This document shows, in pieces, positions 20,601 to 38,159 of a stretch of DNA of 64,000 bases. A model generated the notes under the pieces. The model had not been told where the DNA came from. It was given only the letters and a program-made list of their open reading frames with translations, and searched no databases. How positions within the stretch are numbered: the stretch's first letter is position 1; every line of letters starts with the position of its first letter. The position numbers and the translations under genes were made by a program. The DNA comes from Liolophura sinensis (Eukaryota; Mollusca; Polyplacophora; Chitonida; Chitonidae): the NCBI RefSeq assembly GCF_032854445.1, contig NC_088301.1, positions 43,023,116 to 43,087,115 on the forward strand, written 5' to 3'.

Positions 20601-23600
20601 GAGTTTTCATGTGAAGTGGAACCCATATGAGGAACATTAGGGCCCCAGTCCATAGAAACTTCCCCCAGATCTCCTCCTGTCCCCCCCACTCCCCCAGCCT
20701 CTTCAGCAGGCCAGTCCAGCAGCTATTTATATCAATCTTTTTCACCTCACAGAACAGTCTGTCTGTGTGCAGAGTCTTTCACTCAAGCTTTTGCCTGACT
20801 GCTATCACAGACTTGTGCCATCACACACTGTTACTAGCACGTGTGCTGCTTGTGTTTGTGATATAGTTAGTGTCTGGCACGAAAGCAAGCCAAATATATT
20901 CACCATGCTGATATTTCATTGACTTAAAAACTTTCAATTCACAAACTTCAGTGTTACCAGTTCATGTATGTAATCAGCTGTCTCATCATTGTTAAGACTA
21001 CAAAACTAATTGGCATTGCATACAAGCTTGTTCAGTGGTTTTTGTTACACTTGAAGTATTGATAGGTACATGTATTGGGGGGTTGCATGTGAATGAGAGA
21101 TAATAAATTCAGGTTAAATTGTTGAAGTGTGAAAAAGGGAAATCATATGAATGAGGACATGCAAACTACCTGGACATGTAGATGTTATATTATTTATACG
21201 TTGGAAATATAATATCGTTATTGACAAGCACTCTGTTGCTTGTACTTTGACATCAGAAACATTCAACATGCCATATGATAAACCAGGACCTGGATTGGCA
21301 TTTATTGTAGTGGTCATCAAAATATAACAAAATATCATTCAGACTATAAATTATTGGGTGTTCATCATTTTGATGTCTTGTTACTTTTCTGTTAACCATT
21401 GCTTCCTTCCCTTTACATTGTAGGCACTGAAGAACCATCAGATAACGTACAAGAAGCAGCATGAGAGTGGAATACACCAAGAGGAATCATTCCTCCTGGA
21501 AACTGCGATGCGTGAGGAGAATTTTCAGTCCTCTATCGTTGACCTTGAAACAGAGCTCAAGATCGCCAAACAGGCCATTGACAGATACAAGAACGAAAAT
21601 GAAAAGCTCACCTCATTAGGCCATGAACTCCAACAAAATATAGATACTTTGGAAGCCCAAAGACGTCACCTGAAAGATGAAATCCGTGAATTCAAGAGGC
21701 GTGAAAATCGTAATTCTAGTGATTATGCTGAACTTGAAGAGGAGAACATATCACTTCAAAAACAAGTATCACAGTTGCGTCAAGCCCAAGTCGACTTTGA
21801 GGCTATGAAACACGAGAATAAAAGACTACAAGAGGAAGCTTCTGATTACAATGTGCAACTTGAAGAATCCCTTAACCTTAAGAAAATCATTGAAAAGAAC
21901 TTAGAAGAAGCCCTGAATTCACTTCAGCAGGAAAGAGAACAGAAACATGCATTGAAAAAGGAATTAGATCAAAGACTTGCACATCAGTCTATGTTTAATT
22001 TGAGTAACTTAGCCCAGCTTGGAGGTTTGAGTGATGGACTGAAATTCAGTAATAACCACGAAGATAGAGCCCAGAATGGTGAAGAGGAAGACCCTAGTGA
22101 CTCTGCAGAACAAGATCATCCAGCTCTAAAGAGAATCGAAGCAGATTTCATGAGTCCTCAGAAACCAGAGAAGAAGAGTGAACCTAAACCAAGCCCTGGA
22201 ATGGTGAATGACATCCTGAGTGAAATTCACATGACAGAGGTGTGCAAGCTGGAGCAGTTGCTTGAGCAGAGTGAAAATGAGAAATCAGAGTTGGCCAAGG
22301 CTTTGGATGAGGCTCAACACCTTATCCAGGAAACCCAGAAAGACCTAATAGAACAAAAGGAACGTGCTGCACAGTTGAAGGCCCACATAACCTCCATAGC
22401 AAATCTGGGTGACAAAGATATTGCCCCATCAGACAACTCTGTGGAAGAAATAGACTTAGAGATTGAAAAGGAGACTGATCCCGACAGGAAGGCTATTCTG
22501 GAGTTAAAGAAAAACCTAAAACTAAGCGAAACCAAATACACAACTGCTCTCAAACAGATCAGCAACCTTCAAGGTGAAATTTCCAGTCTTCAACAAAGAA
22601 ATCAGCAGAATGGTTCCAACTCTGAGATTGAAGAAGCCTTGTTGCAACTTCGCAACAAGTGTTTGTTATATGAACAGTCCATCAAAGAGCTGGAGCATGA
22701 TCTGAAGACCATGACCCTTGCTGCAGGAGAGGCACAGGTCAATGTGAACACCACAGAAGAGGAATTGGTTCGAATCTCTGAGGAAATATCTAACCTCTAC
22801 AACTTGGTCTGTGAGGTGTCCGGTGAAACTCCCAACAGGGTTCTGTTAGACCATGTCAAAGCTGCCACCCAAACACCACCAGAGGACCAACCAAAAACAG
22901 ACTCTAAGGAACGTACCTCAGAGAATGTGTCCAATGGTGTGGAGAATGATTCCAGCTTGAAGAATCTCACTGAGAGGAAGAGAAAACAGAATGGTTCTGC
23001 AGATCCCATCTCTTGTTACCAGCTAACTGAAACTATCTCTGACCAGGTGAAATACCTCAAAGGGCTGTTGACCATGTGATGGAAATTGCCAGAGAAAGAC
23101 AGGTAGATGCTAACGAGGTCACAGATGTTCAGGAGCTGCAAGAACAGGTGATGAAGCTGAAAGCAATGCTATCCACAAAGCGTGAACAAATTGCCACTCT
23201 TCGTAGTGTTCTGAAAGCCAACAAATCAACAGCCGAAGTGGCTTTAGCGAACTTGAAACAGAAGTATGAAAATGAAAAGGTGATTGTTACAGAAACCATG
23301 TTGAAATTACGCAATGAACTTAAAGCTCTGAAGGAAGATGCTGCAACTTTTGCATCCTTACGTGCAATGTTTGCACAACGCTGTGATGAATATGTAACCC
23401 AGATGGATGAGTATCAGCGCCAGCTGGCTAGCGCCGAAGAAGAGAAGAAAACTTTGAACTCTCTGTTACGAATGGCAATCCAACAGAAGCTGGCTCTTAC
23501 CCAGCGACTGGAGGACCTGGAGTACGATCGGGAGAGAAGGTCTATGCGCCAACCACGCAATAACAGTAGGGGCAAGATGAACTCCTCGAAAGTAAGTTAC

Positions 23601-23726
23601 CAACAAAATCGTGGTTACTCTCATTTTGATCGTGATTACTCTCATTTTGATCGTGATTATAACCACGAGAATTACAGCCGTGATAATTATGGCCGTGGCT
23701 ATAGACATCCCAGAAGGGACTATTAA
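14475..23726 (+). CDS. BICD: Bicaudal-D, dynein/dynactin cargo adaptor
   Basis: Homolog of Drosophila BicD and vertebrate BICD1/2, a cytoplasmic coiled-coil homodimer that activates dynein-dynactin and links it to Rab6 vesicles, nuclear pores or RNA cargo. The N-terminus reads [18 protein letters not shown]; the CC1 box AAEYG (residues 32-36), the dynein light-intermediate-chain site, is intact. CC1 follows with [15 protein letters not shown]-like text (here [17 protein letters not shown]), then a linker with DGLKFSNN (human DGLKFSDD) and the CC2 block ETPNRVLLD (human ETPNRVMLD). The C-terminal cargo domain CC3 ([20 protein letters not shown] through [18 protein letters not shown]) is near-identical to human. 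Length about 836 residues, as in vertebrates, if the frame break at 23059-23064 is bridged. Only two coding exons. The C-terminus differs: an aromatic, charged tail ends in RHPRRDY. Identity is certain. Confidence 0.97.
18154..18422 (-). repeat. SINE family A, full-length copy A3 with target-site duplication
   Basis: Flanked by a perfect 13-bp duplication GTGAAAGCTCAAT (18141-18153 and 18423-18435). On the minus strand: tRNA-like head with A box TGGCTCAGTCGGTTAGCG and B box GAGTTCAAGACC, a body with ACCCACGACC-type text, then the conserved tail and (AAAT)n. The best-preserved copy here, defining the ends at about 269 bp. Confidence 0.95.
20147..20268 (+). repeat. Dispersed repeat D, copy 1
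   Basis: Shares with 42217-42356 ACAAAACTACATTGGTTG, TATAAATTTATCAG, ACACAGAATAA, GCCTTCAG and AAAGTTTGAAGAATTACA, in the same order and orientation. Family unknown. Confidence 0.75.
21424..23076 (+). CDS. BICD: BICD exon 2, first reading frame
   Basis: Begins [16 protein letters not shown] after acceptor CATTGTAG and runs open for 551 codons to TGA at 23077-23079. Homology to BICD is continuous to DQVKYLK (human DQIKHLQ) at 23041-23061, then lost for the last five codons. Confidence 0.95.
23061..23726 (+). CDS. BICD: BICD exon 2, second reading frame (CC3 cargo domain and tail)
   Basis: From 23061, in the -1 frame, the text reads [15 protein letters not shown], aligning residue for residue with human AAVDRTTELSRQRI. 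It continues through the CC3 Rab6/RanBP2-binding region to RHPRRDY and TAA (23724-23726). No acceptor or plausible intron lies between the frames; GTGAAATACCTCAAAG is only 16 bp. Confidence 0.95.
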   Translation, partial: RAVDHVMEIARERQVDANEVTDVQELQEQVMKLKAMLSTKREQIATLRSVLKANKSTAEVALANLKQKYENEKVIVTETMLKLRNELKALKEDAATFASLRAMFAQRCDEYVTQMDEYQRQLASAEEEKKTLNSLLRMAIQQKLALTQRLEDLEYDRERRSMRQPRNNSRGKMNSSKVSYQQNRGYSHFDRDYSHFDRDYNHENYSRDNYGRGYRHPRRDY

Positions 23727-26700
23727 GTCTTCCTTTTAAATGATCAAATGTTCCATTGGTCTTGTTACAAGAAAGCAAAAAACTTTGCTAGCCACTCTTA
23801 GGACAAAATGAAGTCAAATAACCTTGTGTGTCTTTTTTTTTTTTTTACGGGTCTGTGACTTTGATTTGCATAATTTTACTTCTAACAGACTGTTAAAATA
23901 CTGATTACCTAGTCAAGGTTTCTGTTTAGAAACTTGCATTTTGGTTCAGGGATTTGAGGTTTAGAATAAGAACACATTTATGATTGATAGATAGGACATA
24001 AGATGAATTTGGTGCTATTCAGTCTGACAGTGTAAAAGTAACTAGAGATCTGTAGCATGCATGTTACTTTGAGTAGAGAAATAGCTGTTTAAGCCAGTGC
24101 TAAATCAGAGCACCACATGATAAGGGAGCATGGAAAAGAAACACCTACATATACATGTAAATGTATGTAAGTTTGTCATTCAAAGGTGAAAAGAAATTAT
24201 TTTGAGTCTGTTTCCTCTTCAGTGTGCTGCTCTTATTTTAGCCAAAACTAGATGTACACTTATAGAAACCAACTAAGGCTATTTTCTTCTGAGAAATGCT
24301 GAATTTTGATGCTGTTGTAATTGGTACATGTATAAGTGTACAGCCTCCACAATCAGGATTTCTATCCTGTTTTCCAAGTGTCTCGCGTGTCTGTGAAGGA
24401 TGTGCTAACACTCACGACACGGTGTGTATGTTAACGCATGTTCGACTCTTTTTGTCGTCGTTTTCATGTTGTACCGTGTAACAGTGAGCTAGGCTGAAAA
24501 GCGACTATAAATTTGTAACACATGGTAAATGGTTTCTTAAATCACTCCACCAAGTGTCAAACAGTCTTCCTTTATTTTTCAGTCATCCTTTCTTGAAATT
24601 TTAAATGTTAGATTTATTAAGGAAGATTGATCATTGAAATCTGTGATTTATGGAATCGTTCCAGTGCCACTGAGTAAATACCCTTTGCTTACGCTTTTGC
24701 CCGTCTATGCAAAATACCATTTGTTTTGAAAAATTGTGTTTTGTTTTTTTTCCCTACTTTCATAGCTATTGCCAAACATTTGACGCAGTTATTTTTGTAC
24801 ACGCATGTTTGTAAAAATGCCATGGTAATTTTGGGTTGCGTTGTTGGTCATGTTAAATGTATTTGCTCTGCTTGTGTTCGCTCTGTTGATAGTGCATGTG
24901 CTGACTCATACCAGTTTGTGCATTGTACTTGTGTGTGTGTTACTTGTATCTGATATCCATCTCTCTGATTTTTTAACCTTGTGGTTCTGTACAGAGTAGA
25001 ATTCAGTCAGATGGCACATTGGTTTCAGACGTTGTATGTGTATGCTTTACAGTACATATATCAGCTTCATGTCATTCAGTGCATGCATGTTTGTCTTTCC
25101 TACCTGTATATATAGGAGCATGTTCTTTTAGGGTATTATGAGTTTGTTTATTTGTGTATTTGTTCTAATAGGAATATGCCATTAGGCCTGTTTGCATGAT
25201 GTAACTGTGAACTACAAAATGTTTTTTACTTCTTGTGTTATCAGAACAAATATTTCTACTGGTAGAAGCCTTTTTTGTGCAATTTTCCTGCAGGTATTAA
25301 ATACAACTACATGTACATGTGTATTGTTCATAAGGCATGTTGCTGGTCTTTTGAGAATGTTGCACTTTCTTCTCATACATTCATGTGACTATTCACCTTG
25401 TTTTGCCTCTTAAGATTGTCAACCATGGTCACAGAAAGAACAAAATAAAATGTGTTGAAAACATTTTCAAATTTTTGTACTGGATAGTCTAGGACCAGTT
25501 TATAATGACAAGTCTTGATTTGGAATTTTGGCAAGTTGTATTGGTTTTATGGATTTTATGACCATATGACCTGGTTGCTCTCTCATATGCTTTTATCTTT
25601 CTGCTTTAACACTCTGTGGCTTTTTTGGATCTCCGTATAAGTCAGTTGCTATTCTTTCTTACTTACTGTTTACTGATACAGTTCTGGTTATTTTGGAAAG
25701 GATTTCCTTTAAGGACTATTCAACTAACTTGTGATTGTGGAGGAAAAACATGTGGTTCAGTTTCACTGCTAACTCAACATGTACCTTAAACAAAGTGGAC
25801 AAATTTCCTAACTTTCTTCATTGTATTTGGGTTAATTTCTTAAATTGTGACATCAGCTTTCTCAATTTAGCAGACTCTAATTCTTGGATCAAATCTTTAA
25901 CAATCTAGCATCACCGTTCTCTATTTTATTTCTTTCTTTCTAGTGTTGACATATGGTTGGCGGTGACGGACGGACGTACGCGCGTCTTGTATATTCCATA
26001 TAACAGGAGAGGTGGCTGTAATGGGAGCTTAATAGAGATCCAGAATATGCAAATTTCCCTTATGGGTGTGATAAAGAGCAAGTCTGGGAGCAGAGTTTCT
26101 TGCTGTTGTGGCTGCTTGATTAACCCCACCTGTCCATCAATCCCTTTTCCTGTCTTGACTGTAGATTTCTCACCTGTGTTTTAAAGTCCATATTCCTATC
26201 TTTATGTATGCATGTAAATGTTATCAACCTGCTGATCTGATAACATGGTGACTTGTTAAAAGAACTAATACAAGTTTGCTCCTTGTAGTAGCAATTTCAA
26301 CAAATACATTATATCCCTTGGTGGCATGTTTTAATAATGAAATACTGTTGCTACTCTTTTGTGTACTGTGTTTTACTACATCCTGGCATGAAGAAGCAAT
26401 ATACATGTGTATTACTTCCAGTTATCTGCATCAGTGTACTTGGCCATTTGTGTATGTGGCCAACAACGGAAATGCCCTGATTACCATGGTGTTTAGACCT
26501 GATTTGTTTTTGTACAGCATTAGGTGTAGTTTATTCTGCTGCGTGCATATTTGGTTATACTGAACTACAACAGAAAAGCTTAAAAGCTGTATATACGGGT
26601 ATCTGCCAGTGCAACATTGAGGGACACTTTGTAACAAGACCAACAGTACACAAGAACCCAGGTTTTCCAATGTGCCAATGACTAAATAGCCATGTCGTTA

Positions 26701-28080
26701 TTCATGGTCGACGCTAGATGTTTGTCTATTGGGGACAGTGATCCACAAGGCGAACAATGAGCATTCCATCAGATGACCCTCTTGAAGAATCAACAATCTC
26801 TGCTTTAAGATGAGTGTCAGGCTCTGTAAAGAGTGCCACAACCGAACTTTGAGGAACCACTATGTTGGTGTTATTTCACCAACCTTGGACTACAGACCCA
26901 CCCCCACTGGCTTTTCCATGTGTGATGACATGGATTTTGGATACATGGGTCCCTAATATTCCTCAGCGAGCCTGAGGGAAAGGTCGATTTTTTGAGCTCT
27001 TTGTTAGTGAGAATCAACTACATGAACATACATGTAGAAATCTTTCTTTTGGGTATGTACTTTTACCCACTTCTATGATATAATTATACAGTAGAACTAC
27101 CCAACCCTTGTACTTTTAAACTAAAATATTCTCTTACTATAATATGTGAATAGAAATGCTGTGATTGTAACCTGGTGGTATTACATGTAGCTACAAGTGT
27201 ATGAAATCCACATGTTAAATACAGATTATCCTTGTTTTAACAAGCTATATAAGGTTATGGGTTTGGAAACACTAGTACTTGACGTCTTGCCCAATTTGTG
27301 CTAGTATTTTGTACTATTGTAAGTGAAGCAAGATTATAACAGTTGACTCTTAAAATTTGTTATACTATGGTGGGTTTCTGAAAAATATAGCTTTTAACTG
27401 AACTTTTTTTTCTTTTTTTTTTAACGTTTTACAAATAACTGTACATAATGTCTGTACAGTCCAGGGATGACTGTATTTATCTATTCTATTTATTATTACG
27501 GTAGCGTATTATCTTATATTGGTGATGTTTTACTTCAAAAATGAGTTAATTGTGTCACCAGATTGCAAGCTGTGCAGTGGGATTTCAGGCAATTTTGTCA
27601 TTGAAGTAACCACACAGTGGGACTGGTTTATGCAAGGGTGAGCCTTGTTATACTATGAATGAAGAACAATGTTGACATTTTTCATTACAACATGTAGTTA
27701 GTGTATTGATGTATACTCTGTACCATTATACTCACTAGGGTGTATACTTCCCATTATCCTGGTGGAGACACTCAAGAAAAGCAGGGTGTATGATTTATTT
27801 TAAAACTTGTTTCAGATTCCAGTTGATTTTTTTTTTTTTTTTTTTTTTACACTGAGTGACCTGAAGAGATTTGCTTTTGTATTACCTGTTTCTGAATGAC
27901 TGTATTGCAATTTTCTTTGTATCAATTCACAATGCATTTATTAGTGATTTTCTTTATTTTGTTTTGCCTTTTAAAGTTTTTGCCCAATTTCTGAAGGAGT
28001 AGCATTAACAGCCACAATGGGAAATTCATAGGACTACAATAAACATGTTAAAGGGAATAAATTTGAAGTTATATGACTTG
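23727..28080 (+). other. Probable BICD 3' UTR
   Basis: 4.3 kb of T-rich DNA with no coding exon I can support. It has poly-T tracts (23831-23846, 27827-27848) and AATAAA words at 25444-25449, 28038-28043 and 28056-28061. T-richness on the sense strand and the last paired signals fit one long 3' UTR, but transcript evidence would be needed to fix its end. Confidence 0.5.
28038..28061 (+). terminator. BICD: Paired polyadenylation signals, likely BICD end
   Basis: AATAAA at 28038-28043 and again at 28056-28061, followed by a GT-rich stretch (GGTGTAATG, TGTGTGTTTTTGTG) as expected downstream of a cleavage site. Confidence 0.5.
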
Positions 28081-31040
28081 GTGTAATGTTCTTTATTCTG
28101 TGTGTTTTTGTGATTTGTGGCAAAAGTTACCTGCAAATCATACACTCACTTTTTCAATCTGCCATGGCAAACATTGGAAACTGGGTAGTCAATATCTATC
28201 ACTTTCCACTACTTCGTAAGGCATTCTTAGCCGTTGCCATTTGGTGTTTGGTATCCTTTTGTTTTGTTTTGCTCAAACATCATCAGTTGAAACAAGGATG
28301 TATGGCAGTTTGTTGTCCAGTTGCAGCTTTAACACTTCTGTTTTAGTTATGGCACAGGTCATAACTGGTTTCATTCCATCTATGGGAGCAGAATATGGCT
28401 CTCTAAAAACTGAGCGAAATTTCCTAACTAAAAGATTACGGTTTAACCCCAGCCTTGGGCATGGAATTTGTGCCCTTCATGTATTAAAGTTGGTTAGTAA
28501 CTTGCCAAAGGTCAATGGTTTAACCCAGGAAGTCTGGGTTTTGCCACCCACAAGCTCAGTGGGAGTGAACCATTCTTGATTTAGGTATTAAACTTGAAAT
28601 AAATAAGATTCCAGCTGTCATGGATCATGGATGATCTCAATCCCTAGGCATACTTCATTTCAGAACTTCAGACACTGGCCATAGAACACAGGGTTAAGCA
28701 CCTCAGTTATTTGGCAACATTACCAAGGCGACATTTAAAATAACGAAAAATTTAATCCTAGACCAAGTTACTCAATTTGACTGATTTTCAAGTTTGGTTA
28801 ACATTGGAAATGTACTTTTGAGGTTTGATTGGAAGACAAAATGATATTTCAGAGAAAATATGTAGATTTTAGCTTGAAAAGTAGTGCACATCAGGCAAAC
28901 TTTTAAAGCAAATATGGTATTAAGTCATGAAACTATTCATTCCAGCTATTGAACGAGCAGTTTTATTTAATTGTGCTCATTTGTCTGGTTTGTAAACAAA
29001 CTACAGTAGTAAATGATTGTTTTACCTACGCCAAGCTAGCTGTGTATTTAAATACGCCGTGTTCTACATGACAGTGGAACTGTCTATTTACCTTACAATG
29101 TTGTCTCTGAGGTAGAGAAACTCATTAATATGTTAAGTACAAGTACAATGTAAATCACCAATTTAATTCTTTAAGCCATGAACTCTGATAAGAATACTGT
29201 CTTTTAGTGTACAACCTTGTTCATGCTATAGCATCCGTGTAGAAATAAGTGTAGAAGTAACTTACACTAAGTGTAGGGTCAAGTAAACCAATGAGGGTTT
29301 ACTCATGTTATATTTTGAAACACTCATTGTTGCTTCAAGATTAGCCCTGTAGTGGATACGGTAATTGGGAGTCAAGATTATATATAGATTTTGACCAGTG
29401 TTTCTCATGCAAGAGCAAAGAATCTATGCTAAGCAGATTTTAGTTCCATGCACAAGATTGATTTAAAGGCTACACAAGATATGAGCCAGATTTCATTGGA
29501 AGACCCAGGTAAGACCAACCTGTTACTTGAACCAGCTGGCTTGAAGTATTTAATTCAACCAGATATCGCTGACAGCAAAGCGGAAAGAACTTTACCATAA
29601 AGGTGGAAGCAATGAGAGGTGTCTGTTGTGAATATATGAAGATTATAAAACATCAATTTATTACAATCAAATCCAGTTCAAGGCAGTTTTCACTGTGATG
29701 TTAACACCTGAAAATAACTATTCTTAACCCACAATTTTTAAGTGTAGACAGATTAATGGTCATATGCCTAAAAAGTCAGCATGAAAACATCATGTAAGAA
29801 AAGGTTGAATTGTAGTTGGTAATACCAATTTTCAGCAGTGTAGGAAAGCCAGTTTCAGCTTACAAAATACAAAATTTTGGAGGATGGCAGATTCAAGGGT
29901 CACAACCTTGTACATATCACCATACAAACACATTCTCCCCACATCACACCTGTCAACTTGCCAAATGACACCATCATAAGGAAAGGAATAAATGTTAGAT
30001 AATAGAGAACGTGCTCTGCAGATTTACATTTTTTGCTTTTTCGTAATTACTGGTACATTTGTACAGGACGGCCGAAATTTTTGTGGGTGAAAAGGTCAAA
30101 AAACGTCATAAATGATGCTACACGTCAAAACCGCAAGTAAATCAATTGTCAACAATGTCACCCGTCAAGATACAGAAAAGGGCATCCAAAGAATTCTTGA
30201 ATAACTTTATTTTTGTCCATCCATCCACCTAACTGGCATTTTATAATGTAAATCTTCAACGTTCTTTAACGTTCTTCTTGGAATTTAGGCATACAATTAT
30301 TATGAAAATAATGCTAAAAATGATTTGTTTGTCAATAAAGATGCAAGATTTATTAAAGCATGCAAGCTATTTCTCTGCACCCCAAGGTTGCAAAGATTAA
30401 AAAAAAAGAATTAAGGTAAGCGAAAACTACAGAAAATGTATGGCACAAACACCAAACAAATAAGTTCATTTAAGCAAAAAGGTACATGTAACGCACAGAC
30501 CTCTAGAGCTGGTTCGTTCTTTAGTTCACAGTGGAAAAGTGTTGGTAGAGGAATCTTGTATTGTTTTCAGTGTTAAATGTGGTATTGTATACGCAACTTA
30601 TGTAACCCATTCTTATACAGGCAAGCTTCTTACCAGCTGAGCCAAGATTATCCCCCTGGCCTTCTTACACGAAATACATATGAAGTACTATTAAGTACTG
30701 TTAAACTAATGATGAGTGCAGTCACAGGAGTGTTTCACTTTCTAGGGATTCTTAAGTCACACAAGATTGCATGTTCCTGAACAACTATAAAGATAACTTT
30801 AATTATTTAAGTGGTAAGGTCTGCAAGCAACGTGCAGATAGCTGTGGGTTTCCTCGAGCCCAGTTTCCTCCCACCAGAATTCTAGTCGCCATCATATAAG
30901 AATATATTCTTGAGTATTGCATAACATTATTCAACATAAATTATTTAACCATTTATAACCTGAAGCCGAGTATTTTTATGTCACAAAGTTCAAAAGAAGG
31001 AAAGAAGAATACAAAGTCAACCAAATACATTCAAGTGAAT
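28081..31040. other. Convergent intergenic DNA between BICD and NAA10
   Basis: No supported gene. Contains a decayed SINE A fragment at 30819-30927. Confidence 0.55.
30819..30927 (+). repeat. SINE family A, decayed copy A4
   Basis: Recognisable from GTGGGTTTCCTCGAGCCCAG, CCACCAGAATTCTAGTCGCC and ATATTCTTGAGTATTGCATA. Clearly older than A3 by divergence. Confidence 0.65.
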
Positions 31041-31046
31041 TTTAAT
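31041..31046 (-). terminator. NAA10: Polyadenylation signal variant for NAA10
   Basis: ATTAAA on the minus strand, about 80 nt after the NAA10 stop. Confidence 0.4.
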
Positions 31047-31124
31047 AATACATGTATATAAATGTATATGTTACAAAGGTAATAAAGAATGGTAGCACGT
31101 AACTTTGATATCACCCATCACTGC

Positions 31125-36853
<5,729 letters not shown>

Positions 36854-36854
36854 T

Positions 36855-36915
36855 TTGACACCAATCACTCTTCCTCGGGACAACGTGCTCCTTTCCCAAA
36901 CCAATCGACAATGAA
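36855..36915 (-). promoter_or_regulatory. NAA10: Possible NAA10 promoter with inverted CCAAT boxes
   Basis: ATTGG on the gene strand at 36861-36865 and 36901-36905, 40 bp apart and just upstream of the start codon. Such pairs are typical NF-Y sites in TATA-less housekeeping promoters. Inference only. Confidence 0.3.
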
Positions 36916-38159
36916 ACTAAGGGGAGATAATCATGCTCTCTTCACGGACGTCATAAATCACACATAGACCTCATAAACCGGTGGTTAATTAATGTGTCTT
37001 CATCAAGCGACATTGATTTTTATCAGTCACCCAAACCTGTCTTATTTTGTTTTAATGATTTGACATATTCTTAAACAGTTTAAATGAGTAACAACAACCA
37101 TATTACGCTGGAGCAATTTGGACAAATATAGGTCTATTGCGAAGTGAAATTTGGATAGGCCTATCAGAAATTTGATTATCACGATAAGTCAAACATTATT
37201 TTCTTTTTCTCTGATCGCTCTTTCACCTTCAACTATATTTATGTAATGGGTTTTCAAACGTCATTTTGCTATGTTTTCTATCATTATATATGTAGTCCTA
37301 CTTCAGTATTATTTGTAGGCCTACATACAAGCGCATTTACATCTCACGCCATGCAGCCCTTTTTGTCCGCTGTGTTCGATTTTGAATATTTTGTAGGCCC
37401 TATAAAAATGTTATGCAAAGAACAGAGATGTATAAGTAGATCTATAAACAAAATTTTGCAATGATAGACTAAATAGTATACGCTACCGTAAATATTATTA
37501 GAGTAGGCGAGATCGAACTGAGTTATTCTTTACACAAAAACGATTATTCATAGTAGGCCCGCTTTTTATAAGGCTAGCCCTAGAATTGTACTAAGTATCT
37601 CTGACCGATCCTCCTCCCGTCTATTCTAACCTAAATTCTTTTAAAATTAATAGCATCGATAGTTTGTCTAAATCGAAGACCAAAGCTGAATGTTTAACAG
37701 AGCATATAAAAGAAATGAAACATTCCATACTGTACTGATATTGTGGCATACAATGTATATCGCACACTTTTATCTGTGAAGGAAATGCTGATATTTCCAC
37801 CGTGTATATAAACAGTAACCAGAGATCAACGTTTATCTCTACATTCAACCACCATTGTCGTGTTGTCCTACGTTTGAATGCACATGAGTACTCGCATAGA
37901 CTTCCATAAAGTATTTCCATTCTACAGTGTACACATCGGGTCTCTACTCTCATGTATAAATTGTAAACACTCTCCATGTATGATTCCATACAATGACTTG
38001 TATCCATAGGCCTAGTTCATGAAAATGTGAGCTGGTGGATCGATGGAATGGGTGGGTACATTTGGAATTTGCTTTGGATGGTTTTGTAAATTTGCTCTGG
38101 TTTACAATCCCATGCCTATGACTATGATGGGCTTACAATATTGTATAAAAAGGTAAACA
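36916..38159. other. Intergenic DNA upstream of NAA10
   Basis: No supported gene. A 128-codon minus-strand frame at 37621-38007 shows no recognisable domain or splice context. Confidence 0.5.

Larger units (their letters stand above)
14682..21423 (+). other. BICD intron 1 (6.7 kb)
   Basis: AT-rich intron from GTATGT to CATTGTAG. It contains a full-length SINE A at 18154-18422, a dispersed repeat at 20147-20268 and many TACATGTA words (for example 15361-15420, 16100-16200, 18538-18560). No additional coding exon was recognised; the reading frames here look like chance. Confidence 0.8.

Noticed and set aside
25957-26184. 75-codon frame in the BICD 3' UTR, considered as an alternative C-terminal exon
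   Set aside because: No resemblance to any BICD C-terminus I know.
28086-28579. Two plus-strand frames after the BICD polyadenylation signals
   Set aside because: Hydrophobic chance-like translation; no homology I can recognise.
37621-38007. 128-codon minus-strand frame
   Set aside because: No recognised domain, weak coding look and no supporting splice or promoter context.
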